DNA of 64,000 bases from Parabacteroides gordonii MS-1 = DSM 23371 (lineage in GTDB: Bacteria > Bacteroidota > Bacteroidia > Bacteroidales > Tannerellaceae), in contig NZ_KQ033920.1 of NCBI RefSeq assembly GCF_000969825.1, positions 124,001 to 188,000 of the forward strand. The letters run 5' to 3'. The notes beneath the pieces are model-generated. The model did not search any database. It was given only the letters and a program-made list of their open reading frames with translations, and was not told the DNA's origin. This document shows positions 62,639-64,000 of this stretch, one piece after another. Within the stretch, counting starts at the first letter, position 1. Each line of letters opens with the position of its first letter. Position numbers and translations under genes: made by a program.

Positions 62639-62673
62639 AAGATACCTCTTACCTTTTTCGTAAGAGATATCTT
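62639..62673. terminator. Hairpin downstream of the Cas7-like gene
   Basis: AAGATA (62639-62644) pairs with TATCTT (62668-62673), and CTCTTAC (62646-62652) with GTAAGAG (62660-62666), with a C/A mismatch and a 7-base loop. It follows the stop by 9 bases, so the Cas7-like gene looks like the last of its operon. Confidence 0.65.
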
Positions 62674-62682
62674 TATTGTGCG

Positions 62683-63750
62683 TTATAGTTGGTTTTCGTA
62701 ATCGAAAGAAGAGATTAGTTCGATTAGTTTGTTTTCTGCTTTCTTTAGGGCATCCACGGAACCTATCGAGCCGGCAATATAACTATTGGCAATTGGAGTG
62801 ATGAAAATATCGGCATGGGCGGTTTCATCTATTACAGGTTTGGCATCCGGCCTTTCGGTGTTGTCTTTCAAGTCACCGCGAATGGCATATGCTATTTGAT
62901 TGGCATCATTGCTGATGGCTATGGCCACTGTCTCCATTAAGCTGAAGGTTCGCGCCTGATTGGATGTGATACGCCAGTTGATAATCGCTTTTGCGAGTGC
63001 TGGAATTATTTCTTCCCTTTTCTCTTTAGGACAGATCAGGCAGTTCCCGAAAATGTTTTTGCCTTCGATCCATCCCTCTTTCCTGAGTTTGGCTTCGATT
63101 TCGGGATAAAGTTCCGGTTCAAGTTTATTGGTGGAAACACAGAACAATGTCCTCAGATCGATGGCGATGTCATAAACAAAAAGACCGGATGCCCTGGTTT
63201 GATCCTGTATGAAAGCCCGGTTGGGAAGAGACCTGCTATTGGTTGTCAGCCATTCATCCAATTCTTCTTTACTTAGTTCGCCACCTCTTTTTTTGTTTTC
63301 CATCCAATAGACCTTGACAGTGTGGTGTTCCGGATGTGATGTCCTGTCGAAGGTGATATTTTCAGTCGGCGACTCGATACCGCCCAATAAAGGATGAAGC
63401 GGTCGCATGGCCGAAACAGATAAGGGGCTGCGACGCTTTACCGTCATACTGCCGCTTTCTGCTTTCATATATCCACCCAATAGTTGATCCGTAAAAGAAG
63501 GATCGCACGGAGAGTGGGGCTCTTTCTGGTTTGCCTTATTTTCTTTTTTGTCGATTTCCCAGTTGAATGTTATTGCTGCGAAAGGCATATTCAACGCCTC
63601 TATAACGGAGCGTTTTACCTGCTGGCCGCTGGAATAAGCCATTCTTCTGCCGAACTGAGGATCGAAATAGTATTTCTGTCCGTCATTTACGCCGAATACT
63701 GTATGCTCTGCATGGCGAAGGCCACGTAAATAGATAAAAGGATTGTCCAT
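62683..63750 (-). CDS. Cas7-like CRISPR effector protein (Cst2/DevR type), tentative
   Basis: A 355-residue protein from ATG 63750 (MDNPFIYLRGLRHAEHTVFG); a TTG at 63789 would add 13 residues and overlap the upstream gene. The start resembles type I Cas7 backbone subunits: YLRGLRHAEHTVFG, YYFDPQFGRRMAYSSGQQVK and RSVIEALNMPFAAITFNWEI, where an S-x-Q-x-x-KR element followed by a helix is a Cas7 landmark. Later NWRITSNQARTFSLMETVAI resembles the C-terminal Cas7 motif. It would line CRISPR RNA in a surveillance complex. No cas5 follows; a hairpin and an unrelated lipoprotein do. Other roles are possible. Confidence 0.55.
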   Translation of the reverse strand: MDNPFIYLRGLRHAEHTVFGVNDGQKYYFDPQFGRRMAYSSGQQVKRSVIEALNMPFAAITFNWEIDKKENKANQKEPHSPCDPSFTDQLLGGYMKAESGSMTVKRRSPLSVSAMRPLHPLLGGIESPTENITFDRTSHPEHHTVKVYWMENKKRGGELSKEELDEWLTTNSRSLPNRAFIQDQTRASGLFVYDIAIDLRTLFCVSTNKLEPELYPEIEAKLRKEGWIEGKNIFGNCLICPKEKREEIIPALAKAIINWRITSNQARTFSLMETVAIAISNDANQIAYAIRGDLKDNTERPDAKPVIDETAHADIFITPIANSYIAGSIGSVDALKKAENKLIELISSFDYENQL

Positions 63751-63770
63751 AACTGTGGGTATTAGGTTGT

Positions 63771-64000
63771 TTAATTTTTTGATTTCCAATAAGTATATTC
63801 AAAGTCTATCAGTGTCATGAATAGAGGAAAAGAGTCTTTAGGTATGTAATAAGCCTCTACAAAAGCTTTTCTGAACACTTCGTTGTCAGAAGATTCATAT
63901 TCCATTATTTCTTTGAGCTTCTGCCCGAACACTTCTATTTTATTTGACTTCCTAACCTCTTTCGACAGGTTCGAATAAACCGTTTTGCCTTTCTCCGCTG
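63771..64000 (-). CDS. C-terminal end of an upstream gene, possibly a Cas8-like subunit (partial, start off the right edge)
   Basis: The minus-strand frame is open from the right edge to a TAA at 63771-63773, giving 75 residues that end LFMTLIDFEYTYWKSKN. The visible part is helical and charged (AEKGKTVYSNLSKEVRKSNK, KLKEIMEYESSDNEVFRKAF, VEAYYIPKDSFPLFMTLIDF). It is 20 bases upstream of the Cas7-like start and clearly in the same operon. A large Cas8 or Cst1 subunit would be expected in this place, but nothing in 75 residues proves it. Confidence 0.6.
   Translation of the reverse strand, partial: AEKGKTVYSNLSKEVRKSNKIEVFGQKLKEIMEYESSDNEVFRKAFVEAYYIPKDSFPLFMTLIDFEYTYWKSKN

Overview
The window reads as chromosomal DNA of a gut member of the Bacteroidales, most likely Parabacteroides or a close relative (inference). 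The reasons are three SusC/SusD pairs, a hybrid two-component regulator, -7 boxes of the Bacteroidota type (TAnnTTTG, often with a TTTG or TTG about 20 bases upstream), lipoproteins with Bacteroidota-style lipoboxes, and a housekeeping block of bamD, an RNA polymerase omega-like gene and a DUF4293 gene. No tRNA, rRNA, insertion sequence or CRISPR array was seen.

Layout. 1-3911: an edge-truncated outer-membrane beta-barrel receptor, divergent from a histidine kinase and response regulator pair. 3904-10234: an accessory island with a damaged small ORF, DUF4248, an HU-like protein, a RelE/ParE-type toxin-antitoxin pair, a phage or plasmid type DnaG-like primase and DnaB-like helicase in one operon with a winged-helix protein, iteron-like repeats, and an unknown gene. 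10235-15409: an invertible-promoter candidate and SusC/SusD pair 1. 15583-18466: a secreted PKD-like protein, a double TonB-C protein and a Gfo/Idh/MocA oxidoreductase. 18702-25154: a secreted protein, SusC/SusD pair 2 and a calcineurin-like phosphoesterase. 25259-31439: an MFS transporter, a six-bladed propeller lipoprotein, PaaK with an ACT-domain protein, and bamD, rpoZ-like and DUF4293. 31795-38324: SusC/SusD pair 3, a secreted protein and a second HU-like protein. 38670-48555: a GH20-GH2 glycosidase operon divergent from a hybrid two-component system (HTCS), with a second invertible segment between them. 48561-59929: envelope and repair genes (PorT-like, LysM/PBP1-like, T9SS-sorted protein, lytic transglycosylase, uvrA, YigZ family, two cation/proton antiporters). 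59942-64000: lipoproteins, a small barrel protein, and at the right edge a Cas7-like gene preceded by the tail of another gene that may be Cas8-like.

How the parts work together. The strongest signal is a pair of perfect inverted repeats flanking promoter-bearing intergenic DNA: 18 bp arms at 10235/10660 in front of SusC/SusD 1, and 24 bp arms at 44285/44573 between the GH20-GH2 operon and the HTCS gene. Each enclosed segment holds a Bacteroidota-type promoter that points left as assembled, so both right-hand genes appear OFF. The two repeats share a 13 bp core (GTTCTTRCRRRAC), which suggests one invertase acting from outside the window. At the HTCS locus, flipping would move a promoter from facing the glycosidases to facing their likely regulator.

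Other structure includes intergenic tandem repeats of three unrelated sequences that share a period of 22 or 23 bp, one of them with ten units in strict 22 bp register, and two HU-like proteins far apart that end in the same nine-residue tail. All function calls come from reading the sequence; no database search was run.
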